Source of the DNA: Gymnogyps californianus | Lineage: Eukaryota > Chordata > Aves > Accipitriformes > Cathartidae | Assembly (NCBI RefSeq): GCF_018139145.2 | Contig: NC_059500.1 | Location: 25,153,437 to 25,217,436 of the forward strand | Length of the DNA: 64,000 nucleotides | Direction: 5' to 3' | In this document: positions 1-13,673 of the stretch, piece after piece | Layout: the number at the start of each line of letters is the position of its first letter | Numbering within the stretch: the stretch's first letter is position 1 | The notes under the pieces: generated by a model | Told to the model about the DNA's origin: nothing | The model's database searches: none | Seen by the model: the letters and a program-made list of their open reading frames with translations, nothing else | Position numbers and translations under genes: made by a program

Positions 1-766
1 TTTCGTAATATATAAAATAAGGATAAAGCACTTTCCAGATTGTAGAGAAGTTGTGCTGACAATTAGATTAAAGGTTATGGGCACTTATATACAAGGTGCC
101 ATACTAAAAAGCACACATGATATAAATTAAACCAAACTGCACGATGTAAGCTAGAGCTTTTTAACACACACAGTGCAGTTTTGAGACTCAAATTACTGGT
201 GCCTGTTGACTTTGTTGAAGCATGGTACGTGTTACCATTAATAGCAGAGGTAATGTCACAAACAGTCATCTCTTACTGGTATCTAGAGGGTCTGCATGAT
301 TATGAGTCTATGAGGATGAAGATAAGATGTATATGTGATTTTCTTATCGGTGAAGGCTGTAGAGCTGTTACCTTTAAATTATGATTAATATGAGTAAAAT
401 GGAATGGATTAATACTAGGTTCTGTATTTGTTGTTTTAATCAATTTGAAATTGCACAAAAATTGCATTTGGGCCCAATCCTGAGATCTTCATCTTGATAG
501 ATCCCAGCTGGGATATATTTTTATAAGGTTTTTACTATTCAGCTATTATAGTGTCTTTTACCTTAATTATTTTTGTTATCAAAATTAAGTTAATTTAAGT
601 GGTGATTATAAATACGGATGCTAAATATAGAAACTTTAATTAATGTGATTAAAATCTAGCTTCTGTGACTTTCATTTTTCAGTCCAGAAACTGTGATTAA
701 GGGAGTTTGCATACAGTCAAAATGCTGAAGTCAGTGCAGAGTCCACAAAACAGTCAGTTTGCCTTT

Positions 767-805
767 TATTAGTACTATTTATTAGTACTATATATTAGTA
801 TTATG
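767..805. repeat. short imperfect tandem repeat, about 14-bp unit
   Basis: Units reading TATTAGTACTATT, TATTAGTACTATA and TATTAGTATTAT follow each other directly. This is about 2.7 copies of an AT-rich unit, probably formed by local slippage. Confidence 0.6.
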
Positions 806-1045
806 CCCTGTCAGAGATTTTTATTCTGAACAAAGGCTGTATTGAGTATTGTTATATAGTGTGAATCCACTACATATAGGCTTCTCCAGCAGTACTTTGT
901 TTTCTCATATACTTGCAGTCTTTTACTTCCAGAGATCAGTGCTTTGCTTGAGATATCTCCTTAATAGACATGATCAAATATTGCACCAGGGAGGATAATT
1001 TTGTCCCTGCTGCCACAACTACTCATGATTTGGCATGTCTCGCCA

Positions 1046-1092
1046 TCATCTTTTTATCATCTTTTATCATCTTTTCCATTATCTTCCAGATC
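1046..1092. repeat. pyrimidine-rich ATCTTTT tandem repeat
   Basis: Repeated TTTTATCATC and TTTCCATTATC units form a short degenerate pyrimidine-rich tandem array. No function is suggested. Confidence 0.5.
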
Positions 1093-4000
1093 TTCTATAT
1101 CCTAGTATGCTTGTCTACATACATTGAGTTTGTTTCAGCATAAGGGTGAAAAGGGTCAGTCCTCTAGACTCTTAGTATGCACCCCTTTACTCTGCTGAGA
1201 ACACTGTATGTCATTATTTGTGGCACCCTGCGCATCTCTACTGGACTGCACAGTCTGAGAAGAAAGGAACTCAATGATATTTTGAGATCCTTTGCACTCT
1301 TATTTCCTCTAATTTTCTATTTTCATTTCTTCTCAAAGAAGGAGGAGGGCAGGAGGAGTGTCCAAATAATCTACTCCTTTAGAAATTAGTTTAATGGATG
1401 ATATAGATTATATCAAATCACAGAGAGTCCTGTGCAGTATTTACAGATGTCAAAATCTGATATGTTACCATTGTTCTCAAGATTTAGTTAAAACAAAAGC
1501 AAAAATATCATTCAAGCTTTACTCCTCTAACACATGCTGAATTCGTAAGATGTCCAAATCAGGCATATTTACATTGCTTCAGTACAGTACAACACGATCC
1601 AATACAACGCATTAAGTTTTTAATATTCTACTGTTAATGATCACATCTGTGTGTATTATTAAATCTGTGAATAATATACCAGCTGGCACTATCCAACTAT
1701 TAGTCCAAATAATTGATTTTTAAATTAACCTTTCTATTTTTCTTATGAGTTTATGCTGTGAACACAAACTTTCTTTCAAATTGCATTTCTGTAGCTATTG
1801 TATCCTCCACTTTCTGATAATGCCATAAATTGCTCATGCGTTTATTATTTAAGCTTAGCAACATAATTCCCTGATGATGTTTTGCCCATGTAATATATAT
1901 CTCATATTTACATAAAATTACATGTTTTGTGAAATGCAGTTGCTATGAAATCTGAGTATATCCAAACTAAATTTGCTGATATTTGTAAATTTTGCAATTT
2001 TGTCAAATTATCCTGCCAAGATGTTGTTTGAAAGCTTTATTTGCCTGTAAAAATATAGGAAGAAACTTGAGGTTGATTACCACTTCTCATGGATTTATTA
2101 TGCAATAATTACTTAATAACTGTACTTAATAATATTCAACTTTGAATTTCTGTGGTACTCTACTTGGGTAAAATGATTCCAAATCCCTTCATTTATGAAA
2201 TACACAATTTTCTTTATTTTTGTTTAGATACATTGAATTAACAAGGAGCCTAAAAGTACAGAAAAGTTTCTCTTTTATTTTGAAAACAGAGGAAAAGATA
2301 TGAGAGATGTTCTTTGATATCTTTTCCAGGTAATCCATTGAAATTGGTAGCAGAACGTAAAGCGCAATCAATAGAAGTTCCAAATCCCACCCTCAGTGCT
2401 ATACCATAAAGCACAATTAAGTAATGATGCTTGATAGAAAATAGCATTAGTATTATCTAGTAAAAATAAACATCAAGATAGGATCGGATTTTGGTCACTG
2501 TGCTTATTCCAGGCTTTTCCACCAATCTATCTGGGCAGTTCCAATCAAAGCAAAGCTGTTGGCCTTCATAGCCAGCAGGGAAGAATAAGAGTTGGAATTT
2601 GGTAGAAAGGATGGCTCCTTCAAGAGAAGGATGTCCCACTCGTAGTACATTTAGAAAATATGTCCTTGCTTCAAAACTTTTATTTAACGTATGCTCTGCA
2701 CACAGATGTGAGGTGCAAACAAATGTAGGGAGATGGAAATATTACCCAAATAAACAAACACCACTGCTCTAGAAACATCACATTCAGAGAGATATGAGCA
2801 TCCGGGATCTGTGGGCAAGAGTAAAACAGCAGGCCAGAAACTGCAGTTTTCTCATGCCAGGAGCAATCTGAGGGTTGTGACTTGTGGGAAACAAGGACTG
2901 GAAGGCTGTGATTATGTAGAACTACAGAAAGTAACTTGATAGCTTCAGCTGGAGCGTACTTTCCTTTTTCTATAGGCTGCAAAATGCAATGAGTTCTTGT
3001 CCCTTCTGTCATACCATGGAAAAACTTACCTCCAAGCAGAAAAATCCATAGTTCTCACCTTCTGAAGGCTTACCAATGGCTTAGATTTATTTTTGGTTTT
3101 AGGTTCCCCTGGAGGACTCCTACTTGAGATGTCCATGTCCTTGCCTGGCCAGGAGTGCTTTGAGCACTGGGAAGGGAAACACGCAGTGAGTCAGCACCTT
3201 CCCAGGAATGCGGGGTGCTGGCAGGGGTCTGCCAAGCCGATGCCCTGAAGCACTGTAGATCATGATCGGCCTTTGCTGGCGACATTTCCACGCAGCAAGT
3301 TAGAGATGTTCTTTTTAACAGAATCCACCCCCTCACACCACAAAAGAAAAATAAAGGAAACCAGAGCAAACCTCGGAAGAATAGCAATCCCCTCAGCCCA
3401 TGCACACAGCTCCCCCGACCTCGATGGGCAGTGGGTGGCTGTGTCAAGGGCAGAATGCAGCCCTTGGCTGTCAGCTTGGAACAAAGATTTCTGTTGGCTT
3501 CTGGTAAAAGCTGTTTCCATTTAAAGAGGGGGATTTTGAGCTTTAATCCTTTGTTTCACTGCGTTGAAAAGTATAAAAGTCACAAAACCATGCAGAATGA
3601 TCAAATACAATCTGGACTGAATTGAGTGTGGAGGATTTCTTTTCTTTTTTATTAAAGAAGAAAACTGATTCTTTAAAACTGTCAGGATTCTCCCCTCCCC
3701 CTAAGTAAATAATGTTAAGCTATAATAAAAACTATGTCTTTTAAAACGTAGCACTCTTACAGATGTGCATAATAAATTATTCCTGACTGCACGCTATCCC
3801 TAGATTATTTAAAACATATGTCTGTGCTGAATCTGATATTTTCTTTGGAGTGGACACAACTCTTACAGATGGCCGTGGTTGCAGAGTGTATGCTTGATAC
3901 ATAATTTTGGTATTTTTGCATCTAACATACCAAGTATTTAAAAATAAATTACAGATATGGGCAATAGCATTTTAGCTCTGGTTATGAGACATTTGCAGAG

Positions 4001-7000
4001 CACTTCATTAAAAAAGGAGCAACTGTCCCCTTCTCTCCCTCTCCCCTTAGATTTCTTACATCCTTGTCGTGGAGATGTTAACTGCTTAGCAAACCAAAAC
4101 TTCAACTGTTTCAGTTTGTTCTCTGTACGAAAAGATATTTTTCAGGTCAGGATGGTTTAAAAGCTGTAGGATTAATTGTCTTTACATATAGTTTGGGAAG
4201 TTAGGATCAGCCAGCATTTGTGGTACAAAAATAAATATAAGAAATAATTAGTCAGAAAGTAATCACACAAGATAGAGAATGGTATCTGGAAGAACTGGGG
4301 CCCAAGGGAACTGAAGGTGCCTAGCACTTTCAGTGATTGCTCTGTTTCATAGGCCAAACCAAATGTTTAACACAAGATTACTGATATGTTTAATTTACAT
4401 GGCCTTCTGCTGTACTCCATCTCAACTATGACAATCTATGCGTCCTTTACTTTTTGTGGGTTTTGAGGTTTTCTGTCCTTCATTTTGCAAATCCCGCACT
4501 ATGTTCAACTCCTGATAATTTTGCTCTGTGTTCCTGGGCGATCTAGTAGGCCAGCAGTGTTCTAGGTTGCCAGACATTGACTACCTATTAATTGAAGACT
4601 TTATAAGAAAAAAATAATAAATGTGGTTTGTAAAAAGTAGAAGCACAGGCTGTAGGATGTATACAAATTGGTATAAATGGGTATAAAAGATCCTATATTG
4701 CCCTTTGCTCTGGATTAGACTTTTCTTTTAGAATGTTTAAAGAAAATGGAAGGTAGGCTATGTTATGTCAAATTTATATAAACTTTGCACATAAATTTGC
4801 ACTTCAAAGTGAATAGACAGTGCTTTCCTATATCTACTTTTCTTATTAGCTGTAAAACACAGAGACAGAGACATCCTCCTACTGACTTGCAGTAGGCAAT
4901 AGGTCATTTTAAGTGAGAGTATGGCATAATATAACCCATGCATATCAAGCTCCACATACTGTAATATCTCGGGCAGTCCAGAGAGCTCTGAATCCTATAA
5001 ATATCAGAATAGGACAGCATTTTAATAATCTGATAATTCTCCACTGGCTGAGTCTTACCTGTTTTATCCTTAGCAGGGATGCCATAACTAGTACTTTTTC
5101 ATGTTTTTGACAACTCTGATACTTAAACAGCTCTGATATTCACCTCTATCCACCCTAGCCTCTTTGTCTCATTCACTGCTTTGCTTCACTCTTGGGGAGT
5201 TAGTGATATGCTGTTCGTGGCTTTTGTAGATGATCATTTATTAAAGAATACACTAGTAGATCATAAAACTTTGAATATAAAAACTTTCTACTTGGTAGGT
5301 GTCTGGGCTGGTTTTCTTGTTCGTTTCTTTGTTTCAGGAATCAAACCTTCTCAACTTTCTCCTCAGGTCACTGCTTGAAGATCCATTCTTGCAGATTACT
5401 GTGGGTTGTTTGAAAGATGCTAAGCACTTCAATGTCCACCATCACCTCCTCACAAAATAATGGTAATATATTATGAGAACTTGTCAGATGTTCAAAAAGT
5501 ATTTCTGAACAAAACTATATTTAGAAATAACCCCAAACTAGATGTAGTTAAGATTGTCTCTGTGCTCCCTCACTATCAATAAGCTCACTTATTGAAAACT
5601 CACATAATTTTTATCATTTCACTTCTATCTAGAGAAGTTCATTTTACTCTGGCAGTAGTATTGCTACTTGGAAATTGTAGGTTCCACACAAAGATTGTGA
5701 TTGTTCATCTTCTGGGAAATAAAAATGCATAAATAAAACACGTTAAACTTACTTTGTAGGGTCCTGTTCACTTCCCAGTTAAATAATATTTTCCCATCAG
5801 TACTCTCTCTTTGTCCAGAAATGCATTCTGGTAAAACTAGCTTCATTATTTGGAAATCCCACTGTCTTTAGGGATCTATTTGGGTGGATAAAACTCATTA
5901 AAAGTCCATCTAAGCACTTTGGTTTCTTTGACACCAACACATTCAGATCAGCTCATTTAAAGAGAACCATGTCAAAATGGCTGTCTGCCTGCATTTTCTA
6001 AGCTGTATTCTTTCACAGGATTATCACTTGTGAAAGCTTCTTTTATTAACTAAAAGACCATTTTATTGCACACTTCTGTGCAGCAGTACCTATCCTCAGG
6101 TGGGTTCTGGCTCATATGGTCTGTAGAAGAGCCATAAGAGTCTTGCCACATTGTTTGTAAAACAACAACAAAACAGTCACATTTGCATTGCGTGATTTAC
6201 TTCGGTTTTAGTGTGTTTTATCTTCAGGAACAGTTTCTAAAGTGAAGACTTCTATGTTTCTGTGTTCTGTTAACTTCTTTTTTTAGTGTTGTATTGTGTG
6301 GCTTCTTAACTTCTTTTACTTTGATAATGAAAGCTATTGTTTAGTACTTTTAGGAAAGTTTATTTTTACAAACTGTTTTCATGAGAAAATTACGATACAG
6401 AGTTCAAACAGAAAAATATTCCAGCATGATATAAATCTCTCTAGCAACTCTGTTTCCAAAAGCTGTTTGTCTGAAACACTGGGCTGTAGGTAAAGAACTT
6501 AGTTATCATTGGAATGCATGCACATCAAAATAAAAAATCAGAGTTTTTCAACTAGTTAGTCAGTCTTTAAAAATAATGGTTTAGCTTGAAATCTGTACAA
6601 CAGATATTGTATGGGAAAGGATTTTGACTGAATTGCTTAACTTTACTAAGTTTTCTCCAAAATATTGACCTCTTTAGAAAGTCAGCTCCAAAGACTGTAC
6701 ATGAGAAGGACATATATTTTAGTTCTAAGAATCCGTAGAAAATAATCAGGCCAAACTGTACCATAGAAGTATTTCAGTATTTTTAAAATTCTCTGAAGCA
6801 TCCATAGTCTTGATACAATGAACTTTAGACTTCCAAGATTTAGGTGCTCCCTAGGTGAATATGTTTTTTAGCAAATAAATTAATTAAAAGAGTTAACACT
6901 GGTACTATTTATGGAAGAACATTAATTTTTGGAAAATAATTTACTCCAGACTAATCCAGCAAAGCCTTTTTCTGGTTGCACAAAACCATGTATTTAAGTC

Positions 7001-9178
7001 CTCTAAAAGTCAATCTTGTCAACCTTTTTTCACATTTTTTTATTAATGATTACACATATAAATATTCTGTTTTCTCATTGTATCTCTAACCGGGTGAATA
7101 TAATATGAATATCACAAAAATACCTTAAAGAGCTTCTAAAACTCCATCTGACTTTGTCTGGGGAAAGAAAAGGAGAATGTCTTGGGCAAGAGAGCAAGAA
7201 AAATGGCTCCTATGAACAGGATTATAGATTTTTACTAAGAGGTAAACCTTTACATGTCTAGATCAAAAGACTTAGGTAATATGATGAGATAAACAGAAAT
7301 TAGATTAACATAAAGGTATATTAAAGACAGTCAAGTACGTAAACTATCTTATTGTACCTACCCCCAAATAGGTTTGTAAAACCCCACTTTTAAGGATGCA
7401 GTCAAAACTTGCCTGCTAAATCCATGACTTTCTGTCATGGTAGTGGCTACAAATCTTGAGAACAACGTGTTCTGCTTTGAGATAGTGTACAATCCCATAA
7501 ACAATACATTAGTTATTCTAGAGTGCTGTGATCTGCAGTGGTTCATGTGAAACGTTATCTACAAAGGAAGTAGCTAGAACTCTTGCTTTTGTGTTTATTG
7601 CTATATATGGTAGGTCACCATTAGGGTTTGAAAATTGTGTCTCATTTCTGAATCTGATGAGCACTACTAGCATAAGTACATAGGTGTGAGAACTTCACCT
7701 TTTTCTCTGTTTTTCTATGATTCAGTCATTCAAATGTTAACAACACAAAAGTGATATGGGCATGGTTAAAGCAAATTCAGTTTTACCACTGAGTCCCTGT
7801 AAAGTGCTCTGCAGTACTTAACCAGCTTGTCTTTATCACTTCATATGTCCTCAAGTCCTCTGTTGTTTACACCATTGCTAATAAAGCCCCTAACTGCCTT
7901 ATCATGGGGATTGAATCCACCACACATCTTCCTGTGACGATCTGGCACAGCTCAGTCTGAAATGTGAGATCTGTGGACAGTGGCTGGAGCAAGGTGCAAA
8001 AGTGCAGTCATTGGAGTGGGACGAAAGTCCAGTCTCAGTAAGAAACCTGAACAAGTGACTTTATGGGAAAAAGGATGATAGCAACAAGTCTATCTTCATT
8101 TTCACTATCATTTTGAACATAGTAAGAGCAAAGACACCCTGGATCACACATAAGAAATGCAGTTAAACAGGGTATCTTTCAATGAAACTCAAATCACATA
8201 TGTAGCTGCTGACAGATTGGAATTAAGATTTGCAGTCACAAACTGATGACAGAAGCTGGTTTTAGCTGCTTGTGTCTTTTTCAGATCCCATATGTAATGC
8301 ACAGTTTTCTATAGACTAACTACAGAAGAACAAGCAGACAATGAAAGAGTCATTAAATTTTTAAATGGTGTAACCATTGTCTTTTAGGGCATCAAAGGTT
8401 ATCTGCCCATGTTTTTCTTTGTTTTGCAGTGTGTAGTCACACATGCGACTGAATACCAAAACTCCTCACATGGAAACATCTGACTGTTGTAGGAAACTCA
8501 CTGCACCTTTGGGTCTGTGTAAGATGAACAGCAGGCTGGTCAGCCATGGTGCAAATGATGGTAAACATCCAGATATAGAGTTTAGCCACTTAATTTGTTG
8601 ATTTTCTTTTCTCTTTTCCCTTCTTAGTCCATTGTATATTTATCTACCATACTTTTTCCATGTTGAACATCTCTCATTTTTTTAAAACCTTGTCATTTTA
8701 ACATTCCATATTTTCATAGCTATTTCTTAAAATCACCATAGCAAAAAAAGACACTTTCCTATGTAATTTAGCTATTCAAAGAACATAATTGATAAGTATT
8801 TTTCTCATATTCAGCCTTTTGAAGGGTTAGGATGTGGAAGAACAATCCAAGTTTATTGATCTTTAGATTCTGTCTGAATAAAGGTTTTATTCCAGGAATT
8901 GAATTTTATTCTGAGCATCTGTTCATAAAATACACCAGTAAAAGTAATACTTCTGTGTCCAGGTTACATATTTTCCACTGTGTTTTTACACTCAACAGAT
9001 GGTGTAGATTATTCACACGTAAGAACTCTGTTAAAAATGATGGTAATGGTCTAGGTTAAATGCTAAAAGGCCAAGACATTCTGAGTTAATCTTGGAAATC
9101 TGCATATAACTCATTCCGTCATGTGTCTGTATAGCAGATCGTATGATCCAGAAGGCTTTCTGCTCTAGACAGAGCGTG

Positions 9179-9208
9179 TGTCTCTGGTATCTGATCATAC
9201 CAGAGACA
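9179..9208. repeat. perfect inverted repeat (12-bp stem, 6-nt loop)
   Basis: TGTCTCTGGTAT at 9179-9190 is followed by the loop CTGATC and then ATACCAGAGACA at 9197-9208, a perfect reverse complement. Pairing does not extend convincingly outwards, so the hairpin is shorter than a typical microRNA precursor. Confidence 0.85.
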
Positions 9209-12200
9209 TAGAGAACACACCACATATCTGTGATCAATGCTGATATTCAGGAGGTGAGGCAAATATATTTTTAATTCTGATTTTCAGAATGGAAGCGGAT
9301 GAAAGAGAGAAAGCTCAGTTTAAACTTAAAGTGAGGAAAGATAGCAATGAGTTTTCAATCTGGTTTAATATACTTTGAGTAACTTAATTTAAAAAGTTTG
9401 TTTTAAAGTTCCTCTTTTATTTCTTAAAAGAAAATAGAAATAAAAACATTAGGTATACCCATAAATGAATAAAAATATTAAATATTTTTCTTTAAAATAG
9501 TCTTGTACAACTCATAAAAAATATTATTTTTTACTACAAAAAATATAACTCGTGTAGGAAGCAGGAATAACAAATTTGTTTCTCACAATTTCATTTTTTT
9601 TGTAGTTGAAAATGCCTATGTGTTTTCAACATCACATGTTGGTCTCTTAATTAAGGGTGTTTTAAAAGAGATTTTTTTTTATATTTCAGCACTCTCAAAT
9701 TTGCTTAATTTTATCCTTGTTCAAGGGAGGTTTGTAATCCAATAGTTTGCAATGATTTCTTTGGAGGTGTTTCAGCCATTCATGTCTGAGAGCACTGGGA
9801 GACTCTTAAATCTAAAGGCCATTTGTCTGCTGAGCATATTCACTCACTCTACACCTTAAACACTCTTGTAAAACTCTCATTGCAAAGGACAAAGGAATGT
9901 TATGTGCAGGGGTTAGCAACAGCTCAATAATTTTAAAAGAAGAGAGAAAAAAAGAAAAGCTTTCACACTGTGGAAAACATTTTTGGATCTGCATGGCTCA
10001 GGGGATTGTAACAGTATACTGAGCTCTGTTCTGGAGCTGGCTAGCATCAGGGTCAGGTCTTGGGTCCAGATAAACCATGTTTATACAACACCCCTGAGCA
10101 GGCCGGGTGATTTTCTGTTATCTTTTCAGTATGAGAATACAGACTGAAGACTAAAGGTTGCTACAGTATCTGCTTTTTTAAAATATCTCAGACGGAATAT
10201 GGATCCGTACCATACAGCTAGTACTAGCTCCAACAAGGTGTCCCTCAGCTGCCTTCTCTGTTACACTGAATTCTCTGTATCAGGAATTGCAGTGCCAACA
10301 GTTGGGAGAGACGAAACTGTCCTGGGTTTATGTTTACTGGCAAGAACAAGATAAGTTCAGCAGTTGAGAAGGATGAAGTCTCACATATTTTAACTGATGA
10401 GGTAAACAGGAGTGTAGAAATGATTGTTGAACCAGCTGTGCCACATTAGACCCTAAGCCTTTTTAATGAGCAATTTATATTTGATAGACATCTTATCTTT
10501 TTTTTTCTTTTGTCATCTTTGAATGTGTTTTTCATACTGGATATACTGTTAGAGAGAAAATTAAGCAAGTTCTAGTAAATTTGATGACTTTTGTGTGTGC
10601 TAGAGATAAGAGATATAAAACAAAATACTTTTTATGGTTTTTAGATTTTATTTGGAAACCTCATTTTCATCCTCAAAGATACCTTTTTTTTCTTCTCTGA
10701 TCTTTACAGTTTCTTTTAGTGAATGGATTTTCTTCTGGCTGTAATTCCTGTTTCTTTTTCTATATTAGCTTTTTCTGGGAGGATGGCCAGAAAACCTGAC
10801 TTGCAAACTTCCTTTCAAAGACTGGATGTGAAAAAGTAGCTCAACTACATGGATATTGAAAGATGAGTTTCCCTGATATAAAGACAGTGAAGGTAAAGGA
10901 GTTAGGTGTGTTTATGGATGAATAGGAGTGATTTAGATTACATAAAAAATCACAGATCACACAGGCTAGGTTATTCAGATCGTCTGTAAATGTAATGACA
11001 GTTGGATGGTCACAAAATCTCTGCACAACTTGCAGTATTTGTCTGTGAGTACCGGTGAAGTACAGTAAGATGGGCTTTGCAAACTCTTGTCTAACATACA
11101 GGGATAACAGGCATGGGATTTTTTTGTTTGTAGCGGAGAACATCAATAGACTAAAATTTTTTGATATTTAATGAGATAAACAAAATCTTCATAATCAACA
11201 GCTAGGACTTCAGAAATTACGAAAAACATGTTCCATACAGCTTACATTTTCTGGCCTCTCCGGTGCATCTTTTGGGAACACGGGGATTTACAAAAGTATG
11301 CAGGGAAGTCTTGGTCTCACTTGAATCTATTGGAATAAAAACTTCACATAAGTGTCTGGGGCCACTATTTCAGGATGTGGTGTCTGTATCGACCTACAGG
11401 TCAGCTCATGTGAGTTTAATTACAAAATAAAGGTAAAAATTCACTTTATGTGTCTTTGCTCATTAGTGATGTAAGTCACCAGCTTGAAAACAGTTACCTT
11501 GTTGAAAAAGGACTTCTGAATCTAAAACTTTCTTGTATGTGTCTTATTGCTGAAAAGAGATCTCCTCTAAGTAGAACAAAAAAGTGCTCTTGAAACAAGA
11601 AATTAAAAAACACCTGGAGGAAAGATGTCAATTTGATATAATATATACTTTCCCCTTGAAACACTATTAAAATTGTCAGAAGGTTTTTCCATGCAGGTGT
11701 GAGAATATGACTGTGTAAAAAAGACTATCTGTGGTCCTAGAACTGGCATATGAGACATGAGACATTGGAGATCTGGAAATAGCTCGCACATTTTATTGCA
11801 TTGCCGAAAAAAAGGTGTATAACTGCCTTGTTATTTTTGGGTGTACGTTTGTAGCTGTTGCCCATAGGGACACAGTATATTAATTACATGTGCTGCTTTG
11901 GGGAATTTTTGCTTCGCAAAATAGACGTAGTCTGTTTTAAAGTGAAAAAAGGGAGTTTTTTCCCCTCTTTTCCTCCAGTTGGCTTTATCCTTCCTTGGTT
12001 TTGTGCACCATTCAGATATAATAGAGAAGCATTACGTTGCAGGAAAAAAGTCTAATAAATCATAGAGCGCACTATGTTTCATAGCAAATATGTTCTATAC
12101 TTTGGCCATTTATACAACATATAATTCATTCAGAGAGTTGTTTTGTTATGAAAAGAACTGCTAGATTTTCATCTCTCTTTTGTGTGCACTCATAAGTCTT

Positions 12201-13263
12201 TGAAAGTTTGAGTCCAAATTCTGGTTCTGCATTTTATGATCCCCTTTACAACCCATGTTCTTTCTCCTTTTTCCTTTTACCAAAGGCTTTTTTAACACAC
12301 ATCTAGAAACTAAATTTGACGTCTGACATAAAAGTTTTGTTTTGCTCAACTGTAATGAATCAATGATTTGCTATGGCTGAGTTACTTGCATAAAGGTAGG
12401 TAGACATGCTGTTGAGTTCAGTGCATGCAGAACTTTCTCTTGATTATCCAGCTGGGCTTGATGTAGGTCAGAGTCCTAAGGAAGTGTATTTTATCTTATC
12501 CTTTGAGAATGTCTTAATGAAAAGCAAGGAATTTCCTGCAAAGGCTTGATATTCCAACACATTTTCTGAAAAATATAAATCTGTTTCTAGTTCAGGTTCA
12601 CTTAAGGGCAAGCTTTTCAAAGTTCATTTTGTCTTGCATTGCGTATGAATGTGTTCACTGCCATTTCAAGAAGAGTTGAATTAGGAGTGCATGTAGAAAA
12701 TACTCAAGAATACAAGAAAACAGTTTAAGTGAGTGATATTTCTTACACCAAGTTTTGCCTATGTGTATGTACTTTACCAGATTAGCATTATTGTATTTCT
12801 TATTATTTGTTTGTGGTCACAAATGAGTCAAGTTAAAAAGATACAACATTTTCTAAGCCTTTGAAAATGACATTGGTACAAACACAGTATCTAGCTAATT
12901 TGTTCAATTACTTCTTTTGGCAAATGAAACTTGCTTGTTCCATGTTGATGTTATCAACATCCCCCCAATTCATCAGTCTTGTATCATCATTGCAGACCAA
13001 AGTGTTTTCTTTAAAAGAAAAAAAATTAAAAATTCTTACATGAACAATTCCATTTGGAATGTAAGACCATACTTCTTATTCCTCTATTCCATTATTGCTA
13101 TCCCAATCCTACATTGACTACACCTGTGTACTTTGTTTTGTTGGTGCACAGCGTAAAATGTCATTTTACATTATCTTTGCTTTATTCTTCAGGGGGATTA
13201 TTGAATAAGATGGGCTTGCAGTGACCAAGTTGACCTTCTGAATTTTCAAAAATACACACTTTT

Positions 13264-13350
13264 TGGTTGTTCTTTTTTTTGTTTTGGTTTGGTTTTTTTG
13301 GGGGGAGGGTGTTTTAGGGTTTGGGTTTGGGGTTTTTTTTGGTGGGTGTG
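13264..13350 (+). repeat. G/T-rich tract with a canonical G-quadruplex motif
   Basis: G runs lie at 13300-13305, 13307-13309, 13317-13319, 13323-13325 and 13329-13332, separated by loops of 1, 7, 3 and 3 nt. This satisfies the G3+N1-7 pattern on the plus strand. The core TTAGGGTTTGGGTTTGGGG resembles degenerate telomeric repeats. A GTTTTGGTTTGG-type low-complexity stretch lies just upstream. Confidence 0.8.
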
Positions 13351-13651
13351 TGTTTGACAGATCTGGAAGACCAGTTAAACTTTGTATTCACAGCTACAGG
13401 GGGAAACAAAGTAAGTGTGATGGCTTATAATTATAACCTTTTCTAAGGTAAATATGTTCTGCAGAAAAGTCAGTTCAGCAAACAAAGAGCAGAAGAAAAC
13501 ATACAACCACCTTTCCAAGAAAAAAAGCAACTGATCATTACAGAAAAACATAACACTCATAAATTAGAATTGTATATCTTTTCTTAATTAAAAAGGGGGA
13601 AATAAAAATAGTAATGTTTCTCTGAATTAAAAAGCAATTACTGATAGGAAA

Positions 13652-13673
13652 CCCCCACCCCCCCCAACCCCCC
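13652..13673 (-). repeat. C-rich tract (G-rich on the minus strand)
   Basis: Runs of 5, 8 and 6 C are separated by A and AA. On the minus strand this is GGGGGG-TT-GGGGGGGG-T-GGGGG, which could fold as a quadruplex if the 8-G run supplies two columns. Confidence 0.75.

Larger units (their letters stand above)
1..13263. other. unique AT-rich non-coding DNA, no gene recognised
   Basis: This stretch is AT-rich, stop-dense sequence in all six frames. The longest open frames (about 100-125 codons, at 2680-3012, 3070-3447 and 10841-11146, all minus) show no family resemblance that I recognise. A patch at about 3,100-3,520 is clearly GC-richer than its surroundings. Short imperfect tandem repeats occur at 767-805 (TATTAGTACTAT-like units) and 1,046-1,090 (TTTTATCATC units). 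A perfect hairpin lies at 9,179-9,208. I see no transposon remnants here, although old ones could be too diverged to recognise by eye. Confidence 0.7.

Noticed and set aside
13050..13085. GGAATGTAAG followed by CATACTTCTTA, reminiscent of a muscle microRNA seed
   Set aside because: No hairpin precursor can be drawn around it; the match is a short coincidence.
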